A stretch of 6,499 bases of DNA, taken from positions 1 through 6,499 of the forward strand of contig JAFGTO010000021.1 of assembly GCA_016934095.1 (NCBI GenBank), given 5' to 3'. The stretch comes from Candidatus Glassiibacteriota bacterium (GTDB taxonomy: Bacteria; Gemmatimonadota; Glassbacteria; GWA2-58-10). Positions within the stretch are counted from its first letter, which is position 1, and every line of letters begins with the position of its first letter. A program made the position numbers and the translations under genes. The notes under the pieces are model-generated. The model saw only the letters and a list, made by a program, of their open reading frames with translations, did not search any database and was not told the origin of the DNA. This document shows, piece after piece, positions 1 to 5,198 of this stretch.

Positions 1-417
1 AGCCACCACCTCGGCCCCGAGCTCCCGGGCCCGCAGGGCCGCCTGCACGCACACCGCGTTGAACCCATAGGCGTTGGCCACGATCAGCAGGTCGCCCCGG
101 CCGATGCTGTACTTCTCCAGGCAGGAGTCAGCCACCTCGGGCCGGCCCTCGCGGACGTGGGCCTGGCGCATGCCATCCGCCGCCCCGGTACCATCCTCCA
201 GCAGGGCATTGACCGGGATCAGCCCCCCCTTGCGGCAGAAAGCATCCTCGGCCGCAATATGGCTGTGCACTCCCGGGCCGTAGATATGCACCACCCTGCC
301 GCTGCGGAACCTCACGAGCATGGCCTGGGCGGCCTCATCCAGGGACGCCCGCTCCTGCGCCACCACTTTTTCCAGGCACTGCTTGACGTAATCCAGGTAC
401 TGGGTCAGCCCATCCAT
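1..417 (-). CDS. SIS-domain (sugar isomerase-like, UPF0309-type) protein, 3' end outside window
   Basis: The first 139 codons are present and the frame is open to the window edge. The start is an ATG (415-417) preceded by GGAGGA (423-428) at 5-base spacing. A short N-terminal helical segment (about 1-38) leads into GRVVHIYGPGVHSHIAAEDA (about 40-59) and then GGLIPVNALL, matching the beginning of the SIS fold in the UPF0309/sugar isomerase-domain family (typical form: GxxHSHxxAEE...GGLxPVNPI). A second strand-loop, GDLLIVANAYGFNAV (about 107-121), aligns with the family's sugar-phosphate loop. Members bind phosphosugars and are thought to act as isomerases or regulators in the cytoplasm; the substrate here cannot be told. 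The usual SNSGRN of that loop reads NAYGFN, so both serines are replaced, making this a divergent member. It lies 80 bases downstream of the 505-residue gene on the same strand and may be co-transcribed with it. The family call is fairly sure, the function is not. Confidence 0.75.
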   Translation of the reverse strand, partial: MDGLTQYLDYVKQCLEKVVAQERASLDEAAQAMLVRFRSGRVVHIYGPGVHSHIAAEDAFCRKGGLIPVNALLEDGTGAADGMRQAHVREGRPEVADSCLEKYSIGRGDLLIVANAYGFNAVCVQAALRARELGAEVVA

Positions 418-458
418 ATCTTTCCTCCGGACTCAAGCGATCCCGGTGGTTTTCTGCG

Positions 459-485
459 CCCGGGGCCGACAGGACCCGGCCCGGG
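459..485 (-). other. GC-rich hairpin between two minus-strand genes
   Basis: CCCGGGGCCG (459-468) and CGGCCCGGG (477-485) are inverted with a 1-base bulge around an 8-base loop. The hairpin lies in the 80-base gap between the stop of the 505-residue gene and the ribosome binding site of the SIS gene. Neither strand has a T-tract directly after it, so a simple intrinsic terminator is unlikely. It could be a processing or stability hairpin, or only a by-product of high GC. Confidence 0.35.
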
Positions 486-497
486 CGAGCGGAATGA

Positions 498-2015
498 TCA
501 TTTCTTTTTCTTTTTTTCCGGCGTGGTATCCAATTGCAGCGAACCCATGACCACCCTGCCCTGCTGCCGGTTGACATAATCGGGTATTCTCTCGTGGCTG
601 GCAGGGGTGATTTCCTCGTCATACCCGTTCTTGCCGGCGATAACGACCCCGATCAGCACGATCCCCGACCCGATTACCATCGACTCGAAAGCACCCCCGA
701 TGACAACCGAGTAAAGCAGTCCGATCATCAGCCCCAGCCCCAGGGCCAGCGGCAAGGCGATCATGATTTTCTTGATCGCGTTGGCCAGCCGGATATTACC
801 CGACATGGCCGCGATGTAGTCCCTGACCAGGCTGATTACCGCAGCCTGATATGATTCATGCCGGTAGAAACAGGCCAAGCACTTCAGGATGAACGCGTCC
901 TGTTCCTGGCGGGAAGGGCAGTAGCTGAAAAGGAAATGCTTTCCCTGGTCCTCGGTGCTGATCACACACAGCAGGTGGCCGGATGGAAAACGCCAGCACT
1001 CGGCGCCGCGTATGGCGGAACGCAGATTGTAAAGGGCCTCCCTGCGCAGGAACACCCTGCCTTTCTTGCTTTTCAGCGCCTGGTCGAAAAAGCTGCCGCT
1101 GATAGCCCTCCGCGCGCTGTCCTGGTCATCCCCGCTCACCGCGGGAAAAATAAATTCGTATTTGGCAGCTATCTCACGGGCCCCGATCACCGCCTTGGAG
1201 CGGATGTAGTCTTTCAGCACCGAAAGTCCATCAGCTTCTATCCGTTCGACCTCCTGGTCCATGTGGAGGTCCAGCATGGCCTCTCTCAGCTGGCTGAAAC
1301 TGCAGGGATAATTATCGAACATCCCGTAGATGTTCCTCAGCTTTTCGAAGGCGCTGTTTTTAAAAGTCTGTTCATGGTAAAGCTCTTCTTTCATGTCCCC
1401 GGCCTTGGTCCGGCCCCCCATCTCCTTTTCCACATAGCGCTTGACAGCCATCGCCTCATCGAGAACAGCGGTCAGGCTCAAGGCTTCGGCGATCTGTTTT
1501 ACGCTGAGCTCGTTTTCCGGGATCCCTTTCAGCGAGCGGTAACGTGCATTGAAAAACTTGTGCAGGCCCTGGTCCCAGATATAATCCCGCAGGCGGCCCA
1601 GCTCGTGGGCGTCTATCAGCTCATCCAGGCGCTTGATCCCGGATTCACCGGGCTGCAGGCCGCAGATCAGGAAATACAGCTCGAGCAGCTCGGACTCGCC
1701 CAGGCCGCTGTACCCGGAAAGGCTGACCAGGTGCAGCTCATCCGCACGCGCGGAGAGCATCAGCTCGAGCACGCCGATCTCGCAGCTCTTCGGCATCTGG
1801 TCGCCTTTGAGGAACTCCTGGGCCTTGGTTTCCAGGACCTGGTACAGCGCCGCCAGCCCGATCCCGTATTCCAGCGAGACCTTGCTCAGGCCTTCGTAAT
1901 TACGCCGCCTGATCTCCTCGACTAGCCTGCGGCCCCAGTCCAGCCTCTCGGCCTCAGCGGTCAGCTTTTCCACGAAGCCCAACTTGATCTGGTCGCGTAT
2001 GTATCTCTTTTTCAT
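498..2015 (-). CDS. Hypothetical protein with C-terminal two-helix membrane hairpin and lysine tail
   Basis: This 505-residue protein is not one I recognise. Residues 1 to about 410 look soluble and largely helical, rich in charged residues, with no obvious catalytic motif. Residues about 416-438 (IMIALPLALGLGLMIGLLYS) and 443-460 (MVIGSGIVLIGVVIAG) are two hydrophobic segments joined by a very short turn, so a membrane hairpin should place both ends on the same, probably cytoplasmic, side. The last residues are PEKKKKK from an A-rich tract (501-517 on the plus strand is almost pure T). There is no signal peptide. The ATG start (2013-2015, MKKRYIRDQIK) is the only Met before residue 74; its Shine-Dalgarno is poor. 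A possible extended -10 promoter lies upstream (2093-2101). The coding frame is supported by length, an ordinary amino-acid mix and clear topology; the long open frame on the opposite strand is a GC-driven shadow. No function is inferred beyond membrane-tethered cytoplasmic protein. Confidence 0.8.
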   Translation of the reverse strand: MKKRYIRDQIKLGFVEKLTAEAERLDWGRRLVEEIRRRNYEGLSKVSLEYGIGLAALYQVLETKAQEFLKGDQMPKSCEIGVLELMLSARADELHLVSLSGYSGLGESELLELYFLICGLQPGESGIKRLDELIDAHELGRLRDYIWDQGLHKFFNARYRSLKGIPENELSVKQIAEALSLTAVLDEAMAVKRYVEKEMGGRTKAGDMKEELYHEQTFKNSAFEKLRNIYGMFDNYPCSFSQLREAMLDLHMDQEVERIEADGLSVLKDYIRSKAVIGAREIAAKYEFIFPAVSGDDQDSARRAISGSFFDQALKSKKGRVFLRREALYNLRSAIRGAECWRFPSGHLLCVISTEDQGKHFLFSYCPSRQEQDAFILKCLACFYRHESYQAAVISLVRDYIAAMSGNIRLANAIKKIMIALPLALGLGLMIGLLYSVVIGGAFESMVIGSGIVLIGVVIAGKNGYDEEITPASHERIPDYVNRQQGRVVMGSLQLDTTPEKKKKK

Positions 2016-2092
2016 GGTCTCAATAGGCCGTTTAAGGAGATTACCCGGTCAACCCAATAAAACCCGTTGGAGCTTTCTATCTCGATTTGAAG

Positions 2093-2101
2093 ATAATAAC
2101 A
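2093..2101 (-). promoter_or_regulatory. Possible extended -10 promoter for the 505-residue gene
   Basis: On the minus strand the sequence reads TGTTATTAT: a TATTAT -10 hexamer (2093-2098) with TG one base upstream, the extended -10 pattern. The hexamer 17 bases further upstream (GACTGT, 2116-2121) is a poor -35. A start about 7 bases below the -10 would give a leader of roughly 70 bases. Local AT enrichment in a GC-rich genome supports it weakly. Confidence 0.35.
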
Positions 2102-2133
2102 TTCCGCCTGCTTGTACAGTCGGAAAGCTGCGG

Positions 2134-2153
2134 CTGCCAGCCCTTGGTGGCAG
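2134..2153. repeat. Small inverted repeat in the larB/505-residue gap
   Basis: CTGCCA (2134-2139) and TGGCAG (2148-2153) form a perfect 6-base inverted repeat around an 8-base loop. It sits about 30 bases upstream of the possible -35 position of the 505-residue gene, so an operator is conceivable, but a chance hairpin is equally possible. There is no T-tract on either side. Confidence 0.25.
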
Positions 2154-2190
2154 GAAACAGGACTGGCATGAAGCTGGCACAAAGAATTAT

Positions 2191-2216
2191 AAAAGATGAA
2201 GAACCGGGTAGGGTTC
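2191..2216 (-). terminator. Weak terminator-like hairpin after larB
   Basis: On the minus strand GAACC-CTACCC-GGTTC (2216 down to 2201) is followed by TTCATCTTTT. The 5-base-pair stem and the interrupted T-rich tail make it a weak intrinsic terminator candidate for the dusB-larB transcript, about 75 bases beyond the larB stop. Confidence 0.35.
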
Positions 2217-2291
2217 CTGCGGTTGAATTGCTGTATGATGGCACCGGTTTCTTTTCCGTCGGGCGCTCCCCAGGCGGCAGCGGCCGCGGGC

Positions 2292-3044
2292 CTACCTGAC
2301 CCGGTTGATCACCGAGGCGGCGTAGCCGGCCCCGAAACCGTTGTCGATATTTACCACGGTTACACCCGAGGCGCAGGAATTGAGCATGGCCAGCAGGGCG
2401 GCCAGCCCGTTGAAGCTCGCCCCGTAGCCTACGCTGGTGGGCACCGCGATCACCGGGCAGTCGACCAGGCCGCCGACCACCGAGGCCAGGGCCCCCTCCA
2501 TCCCGGCTACCACGATGATCACCGCGGCACCTGCCAGGTCCCGGTGGCGCGCCAGCAGGCGGTGCAGGCCTGCCACCCCTACATCGAAGATACGCACCAC
2601 GGTGTTACCCAGGAGTTCGGCGGTAACCGCAGCTTCCTCGGCCACCGGGATGTCGCTGGTGCCGGCGCAGACCACCGCCACCGGCCCGCGCATCTCCGGG
2701 CTTCTCCCGCCCCTCTTCACCGAGACGATCCGGGCCTGCTGGTGAAAGACAGCCTCCGGGAACACTTTTTCCAGGGCCCGGGATACCTGCTCTCCGGCCC
2801 GGGTGGCCAGCAGGTCGCTGCCCGCCTCCAGGATGCGCCTGGCAATGGCTACCACCTGCTCCGGGGTCTTGCCCTCGCAGTAAATGACCTCCGGGAACCC
2901 GGAGCGCAGCTGGCGGTGGTGGTCCACCACTGCGAAGCCCATGTCCTCGAAAGGCAGGCTTTTCAAGGCCTCCAGCGCCTGGTCCACGGAAACCTCTCCG
3001 GAGCTGACCCGCTCGATAATCTCCCTTATCCGGTCCGGGTGCAT
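2292..3044 (-). CDS. larB: LarB, pyridinium-3,5-biscarboxylic acid mononucleotide synthase
   Basis: LarB performs the first step of nickel-pincer nucleotide synthesis, carboxylating nicotinic acid adenine dinucleotide at C5 and releasing AMP to give the biscarboxylic mononucleotide that LarE and LarC process; the cofactor serves LarA-type racemases and epimerases. At 250 residues it has the family's usual length. An N-terminal helical region with VSVDQALEALKSLPFEDMG (18-36) is followed by GFPEVIYCEGKT (49-60), then the PurE-like core with AGTSDIPVAEEAA (127-139), GVAGLHRLL (156-164), VVAGMEGALASVVGG (178-192) and VPTSVGYGASFNG (201-213). NSCASGVTVVNIDNGFGAG follows, its Cys224 corresponding to the cysteine that forms the covalent substrate adduct in Lactobacillus LarB. 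The start is the ATG at 3042-3044, with AAGAGG 6 bases upstream; an upstream in-frame ATG at 3101 would add 19 non-conserved residues inside dusB. It overlaps the dusB 3' end by 19 bases, so translational coupling is likely. No larA, larC or larE is in the window. Confidence 0.95.
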   Translation of the reverse strand: MHPDRIREIIERVSSGEVSVDQALEALKSLPFEDMGFAVVDHHRQLRSGFPEVIYCEGKTPEQVVAIARRILEAGSDLLATRAGEQVSRALEKVFPEAVFHQQARIVSVKRGGRSPEMRGPVAVVCAGTSDIPVAEEAAVTAELLGNTVVRIFDVGVAGLHRLLARHRDLAGAAVIIVVAGMEGALASVVGGLVDCPVIAVPTSVGYGASFNGLAALLAMLNSCASGVTVVNIDNGFGAGYAASVINRVR

Positions 3045-3994
3045 TGATAACCTCTTTGATAGTCTTGTAAGAGACGGTCCACTTCCGCTAAGCTCGTGCA
3101 CGAGAAAAGCTCGCGCCGCAGGGCCGGGGCCCCGGGCAGTCCCCTGGCGTACCAGCCGAGGTGTTTGCGCATGGCCACCACACCCCGGGCCTCACCGCGC
3201 AGCCCGGCAGTCATCCTGGCATGTTCGGCCGCCAGGCTGAAGCGCTCCTCCACAGCGGGAGGTCCCGGGTCGGGCAGGCCATCCACCAGGGCCCGCGCCC
3301 TGGCAAAAAACCACGGGTTGCCCAGCGCCCCCCTGCCCACCATCACCGCATCGCATCCCGTAGCCTCGAACATGGCCAGGGCATCCTGCGGCTCACAGAC
3401 ATCTCCGCTGCCGATTACAGGCACCGGACTGAGGCTTTTCAGCCGGGCGATCTGCGACCAGTCGCTGGCCCCGGAGAAACCCTGCGCACGGGTCCGCGGG
3501 TGAAGGGTGACGGCGCTAATCCCGGCGCGGAAAAGCTCATCGGCGACCTCGAGGTAATTGAGATGGCTGTCATCCCAGCCGCTGCGGATCTTGGCGGTTA
3601 CCGGGAGGTCGCAGGCTGTCGCCACCACCACAGCGGCGATCCTGCCGACCAGCCCGGGGTCGCGCATCAGGGCCACCCCGCTGTTCCGCCTTACCACCTT
3701 GGGCACCGGGCAGCCGAAATTGAGATCGATAAAGTCCGGGCCCAGACTGGCCGCCAGGCGGGCCGCAGCGGCCATGGTCTCCGGGTCGCTGCCGAAAAGC
3801 TGGATCCCGTACGGCCTCTCCTCAGCGGTAAACCCGATCAGCCCGGCATTGCGGGACCAGTCGCGCACCAGACCTTCCGCACTAGCCATCTCCGACCAGG
3901 TGATATCCGCACCCAGGCTGCGGCAGATGCCCCGGAAAACCGAATCAGCCACCCCGGCCAGGGGCGCCAGCACCAGCTTGCCCTTGAAATCCAT
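3026..3994 (-). CDS. dusB: tRNA-dihydrouridine synthase, DusB type
   Basis: This is an FMN-dependent enzyme that reduces specific uridines of tRNA to dihydrouridine using NADPH in the cytoplasm. The 322 residues match the usual DusB length. A TIM barrel opens with LAPLAGVADSVFR (9-21). IQLFGSDP follows at about 64-71, then DLNFGCPVPKV (90-100) with catalytic Cys95. AKIRSGWDD (134-142) carries the conserved Lys135, and HPRTRAQGFSG (165-175) supplies the FMN/substrate-contacting His. The phosphate-binding glycines follow in GSGDV (195-199) and GRGALGNPWFF (220-230). The C-terminal helical domain includes MRKHLGWYARG (275-285). All key residues are present. The ATG is preceded by AAGGG at short (4-base) spacing. 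It is first gene of the dusB-larB operon; its promoter is at 4067-4096 and an intrinsic terminator lies inside the leader at 4009-4032. Assignment to Dus is certain; the B subtype rests on the GCPVPKV and KIRSGWDD forms. Confidence 0.95.
   Translation of the reverse strand: MDFKGKLVLAPLAGVADSVFRGICRSLGADITWSEMASAEGLVRDWSRNAGLIGFTAEERPYGIQLFGSDPETMAAAARLAASLGPDFIDLNFGCPVPKVVRRNSGVALMRDPGLVGRIAAVVVATACDLPVTAKIRSGWDDSHLNYLEVADELFRAGISAVTLHPRTRAQGFSGASDWSQIARLKSLSPVPVIGSGDVCEPQDALAMFEATGCDAVMVGRGALGNPWFFARARALVDGLPDPGPPAVEERFSLAAEHARMTAGLRGEARGVVAMRKHLGWYARGLPGAPALRRELFSCTSLAEVDRLLQDYQRGYQCTRTG
3051..3056 (-). promoter_or_regulatory. Ribosome binding site that fixes the larB start
   Basis: AAGAGG on the minus strand lies 6 bases before the ATG at 3042-3044 and inside the last codons of dusB. 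It supports the 250-residue form of LarB over the longer in-frame start at 3101. Confidence 0.7.
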
Positions 3995-4008
3995 CTCGCC
4001 CTTACCGT

Positions 4009-4032
4009 AAAAAAAAGGGCCATACCCGGCCC
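4009..4032 (-). terminator. Intrinsic terminator in the dusB leader (possible attenuator)
   Basis: On the minus strand GGGCC-GGGTAT-GGCCC (4032 down to 4017) is followed directly by eight T's (4016-4009), a standard Rho-independent terminator shape with a 5-base-pair all-GC stem. It begins about 28 bases after the predicted transcription start and ends 14 bases before the dusB ATG. No minus-strand gene lies upstream for it to terminate, so it is most simply read as a leader terminator controlling dusB-larB. A short GGTT/AACC stem just upstream could overlap an alternative fold. Confidence 0.65.
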
Positions 4033-4066
4033 CCGGTTGGAAAAAACCCTGGCAGAACTCACCTTA

Positions 4067-4096
4067 AGTATAGTCCATCGGCAATACGCCTGTCAA
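4067..4096 (-). promoter_or_regulatory. Sigma-70-type promoter for dusB-larB
   Basis: The minus strand reads TTGACA (4096-4091), an 18-base spacer, then TATACT (4072-4067). The -35 is a perfect consensus match and the -10 matches 5 of 6. The predicted start near 4060 gives a leader of about 66 bases to the dusB ATG. Confidence 0.75.
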
Positions 4097-4235
4097 CCGG
4101 TTTTCGCCTGCCGGGAAAAATGAAAGGCTTGATTTCAGACGGTTACCTGTTAGCTTCAATCCAGTCTGAGCAGCCTTGTCGAGCATCCCTTCCCGGCATG
4201 ACCGGACCAGACTTACCACAAAGCGGAATAACCGG

Positions 4236-4892
4236 ATGCAAAACAGCCAGATCCACGAAGTGGTAAAGGAGCTGAAAACCGCAGTCGCGGCCTGGAACAT
4301 CCCGATCGTGACAGAGATCAGCCGCCGGCGCAGGGACCCTTTCAAGGTGCTGATCTCCACGGTGCTGAGCCTGCGGACCAAGGATGAAACCACGGCCGCG
4401 GCCAGCCACCGGCTCTACAGGCTGGCTGAGACACCGGAACGCATGCTGGAGCTCAGCGAGCGACAGATAGCTGAGGCGATCTATCCTGTCGGGTTCTACC
4501 GCACCAAGGCCGGCAACATCCTGCAGATCTGCCGGGAGCTGGTCTCGCGCTTTGACGGCCGGGTGCCGGATGACCTCGAAACGCTGCTGGGCCTCAAGGG
4601 GGTCGGCCGCAAGACCGCCAACCTGGTGCTGACTCTAGGCTACGGCAAAGCGGGCATCTGCGTGGACACCCACGTCCACCGGATCTCCAACCGCCTGGGC
4701 TACGTCAAAACCAAGACCCCCGAGCAGACCGAGTTCGCCCTGCGCAAAAAACTTCCGGCCGAGTACTGGATAATCTACAACGACCTGCTGGTGGCTTTCG
4801 GACAGAACCTCTGCAAACCGGTCTCGCCTTTCTGCTCACGCTGCCCTGTGCGCATCTTCTGCAGCCGGGTGGGAGTAATACACTCCCGCTGA
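4236..4892 (+). CDS. nth: Endonuclease III (DNA glycosylase/AP lyase)
   Basis: Base-excision repair enzyme that removes oxidised pyrimidines from DNA and cleaves the abasic site by beta-elimination. With the start at 4236 it has 218 residues, close to the E. coli length of 211. DPFKVLISTVLSLRTKDETT (34-53) is the N-terminal substrate-pocket helix, in the LRTKD form rather than the E. coli SAQATD form. The helix-hairpin-helix LKGVGRKTANLVL (120-132) holds catalytic Lys126, and VDTHVHRISNRLG (143-155) holds catalytic Asp144, with the same 18-residue spacing as E. coli K120/D138. The C-terminal [4Fe-4S] loop is complete: Cys193-x6-Cys200-x2-Cys203-x5-Cys209. The ATG at 4236 is chosen although its Shine-Dalgarno is weak; a TTG at 4176 would add 20 basic, family-atypical residues. 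The gene diverges from dusB and converges on the HDOD gene; no clear promoter is visible upstream. Confidence 0.95.
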   Translation: MQNSQIHEVVKELKTAVAAWNIPIVTEISRRRRDPFKVLISTVLSLRTKDETTAAASHRLYRLAETPERMLELSERQIAEAIYPVGFYRTKAGNILQICRELVSRFDGRVPDDLETLLGLKGVGRKTANLVLTLGYGKAGICVDTHVHRISNRLGYVKTKTPEQTEFALRKKLPAEYWIIYNDLLVAFGQNLCKPVSPFCSRCPVRIFCSRVGVIHSR

Positions 4893-4906
4893 GCCAGCCC
4901 CCCGCA

Positions 4907-4930
4907 CGGACCGGGGTCCGCCCTTAATTA
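4907..4930 (+). terminator. Possible terminator of nth
   Basis: CGGAC-CGGG-GTCCG (4907-4920) forms a GC-rich 5-base-pair stem with a 4-base loop, 14 bases after the nth stop, followed by CCCTTAATTA. The tail is AT-rich rather than a clean T-tract, so the terminator is plausible but weak. Confidence 0.5.
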
Positions 4931-5010
4931 TTACAGGGAAGACTGTTAACCCGGATCATTCATAAATATTAATTAGCAACGAGTAAGCCCTGTGCTCTGT
5001 CAGGCGCGGG

Positions 5011-5027
5011 CTGGCATCCTTTTTGCA
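5011..5027 (+). promoter_or_regulatory. Sigma-54-type -24/-12 promoter motif, rightward
   Basis: CTGGCATCCTTTTTGCA fits the sigma-54 pattern (YTGGCAC-N5-TTGCW): GG at 5013-5014 and GC at 5025-5026, exactly 12 apart, with the T-rich segment between. The predicted start is near 5038. It lies in the left arm of the 24-base inverted repeat and points towards the 3' end of the minus-strand HDOD gene, so any transcript would be noncoding or antisense. Confidence 0.5.
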
Positions 5028-5066
5028 TTCCTCCCGCCGGTCGGTTTATCCGAATACCAGTGCCAA

Positions 5067-5083
5067 AGCAAAAAGGCTGCCAG
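5067..5083 (-). promoter_or_regulatory. Sigma-54-type -24/-12 promoter motif, leftward
   Basis: Read on the minus strand, CTGGCAGCCTTTTTGCT has GG at 5081-5080 and GC at 5069-5068, again exactly 12 apart. It is the right arm of the same inverted repeat and faces the rightward motif; the predicted start near 5056 gives transcripts converging on the 41-base spacer and running towards the 3' end of nth. Since the arms are near-identical, one motif may be real and the other a consequence of the repeat. Confidence 0.45.
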
Positions 5084-5152
5084 CCCGCGCCCACCGGCGT
5101 TTGAAAATGAGCAAGACAAAGTACTTATTAATTATTAGGGTTAAGGAAGGAT

Positions 5153-5171
5153 AAAACCGGGATTCGCCCGG
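5153..5171 (-). terminator. Intrinsic terminator of the HDOD gene
   Basis: On the minus strand CCGGG-CGAAT-CCCGG (5171 down to 5157) is followed by TTTTATCCTT. The stem starts 28 bases after the HDOD stop codon. A second small hairpin, GTGCC/GGCAC (5182-5195), lies between the stop codon and this terminator. Confidence 0.7.
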
Positions 5172-5198
5172 CCTGCAGGCTGTGCCCCACGGCACGGC

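Larger units (their letters stand above)
4946..5144. repeat. Mirror-symmetric intergenic element (nested inverted repeats)
   Basis: Two nested inverted repeats define a roughly 199-base element between the terminators of nth and the HDOD gene. The outer pair (4946-4965 and 5125-5144) starts TTAACCC / ends GGGTTAA; 16 of 20 positions match. The inner pair (5003-5026 and 5068-5091) matches at 23 of 24, differing by one A/C position. Gaps between outer and inner arms are 37 and 33 bases, and the central spacer is 41 bases. The flanks are AT-rich in a GC-rich genome. It codes for nothing convincing. It may be a regulatory region, a MITE-like relic or an unrecognised small-RNA locus. Confidence 0.6.

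Noticed and set aside
858..1925. Long plus-strand open frame (355 codons) opposite the 505-residue gene
   Set aside because: It mirrors the minus-strand gene in a GC-rich region, shows no recognisable domain and is rich in residues typical of antisense frames. The minus-strand protein has coherent membrane topology.
2132..2143. 12-base word GGCTGCCAGCCC shared with 5075-5086
   Set aside because: Similarity does not extend beyond 12 bases and the word is GC-rich, so chance is likely; it does not show a dispersed repeat.
2174..2190. Another sigma-54-like start, CTGGCAC, in the larB/505-residue gap
   Set aside because: The -12 GC is missing at the required 12-base spacing (AATTAT instead).
2196..3047. 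Plus-strand open frame opposite larB
   Set aside because: larB on the minus strand is certain by motif and length; this frame has His/Gly/Arg-rich antisense composition. The same applies to 3161-4123 opposite dusB and 5529-6311 opposite the HDOD gene.
3045..3101. Longer larB start at 3101
   Set aside because: The extra 19 residues are not LarB-like and lie within dusB; the ATG at 3044 has a good ribosome binding site and gives the standard 250 residues.
4176..4235. Longer nth start at a TTG (4176)
   Set aside because: It adds 20 Arg/Ser/Thr-rich residues absent from the family; the ATG at 4236 gives the normal length.
4969..5028. Minus-strand mini-ORF of 19 codons starting MQKGCQPAP
   Set aside because: GGAGGA abuts the ATG with almost no spacer and the codons fall inside the repeat arm; no independent evidence of translation.
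5003..5091. 24-base inverted repeat as an ordinary bidirectional terminator
   Set aside because: The T-tracts are on the loop side of the arms and neither strand has a T-tract after the stem; both genes have better-shaped hairpins nearer their stops, and a 41-base loop is long.
5107..5154. Plus-strand mini-ORF of 15 codons (MSKTKYLLIIRVKEG)
   Set aside because: No Shine-Dalgarno sequence and very short; it lies in AT-rich DNA where such frames are expected.
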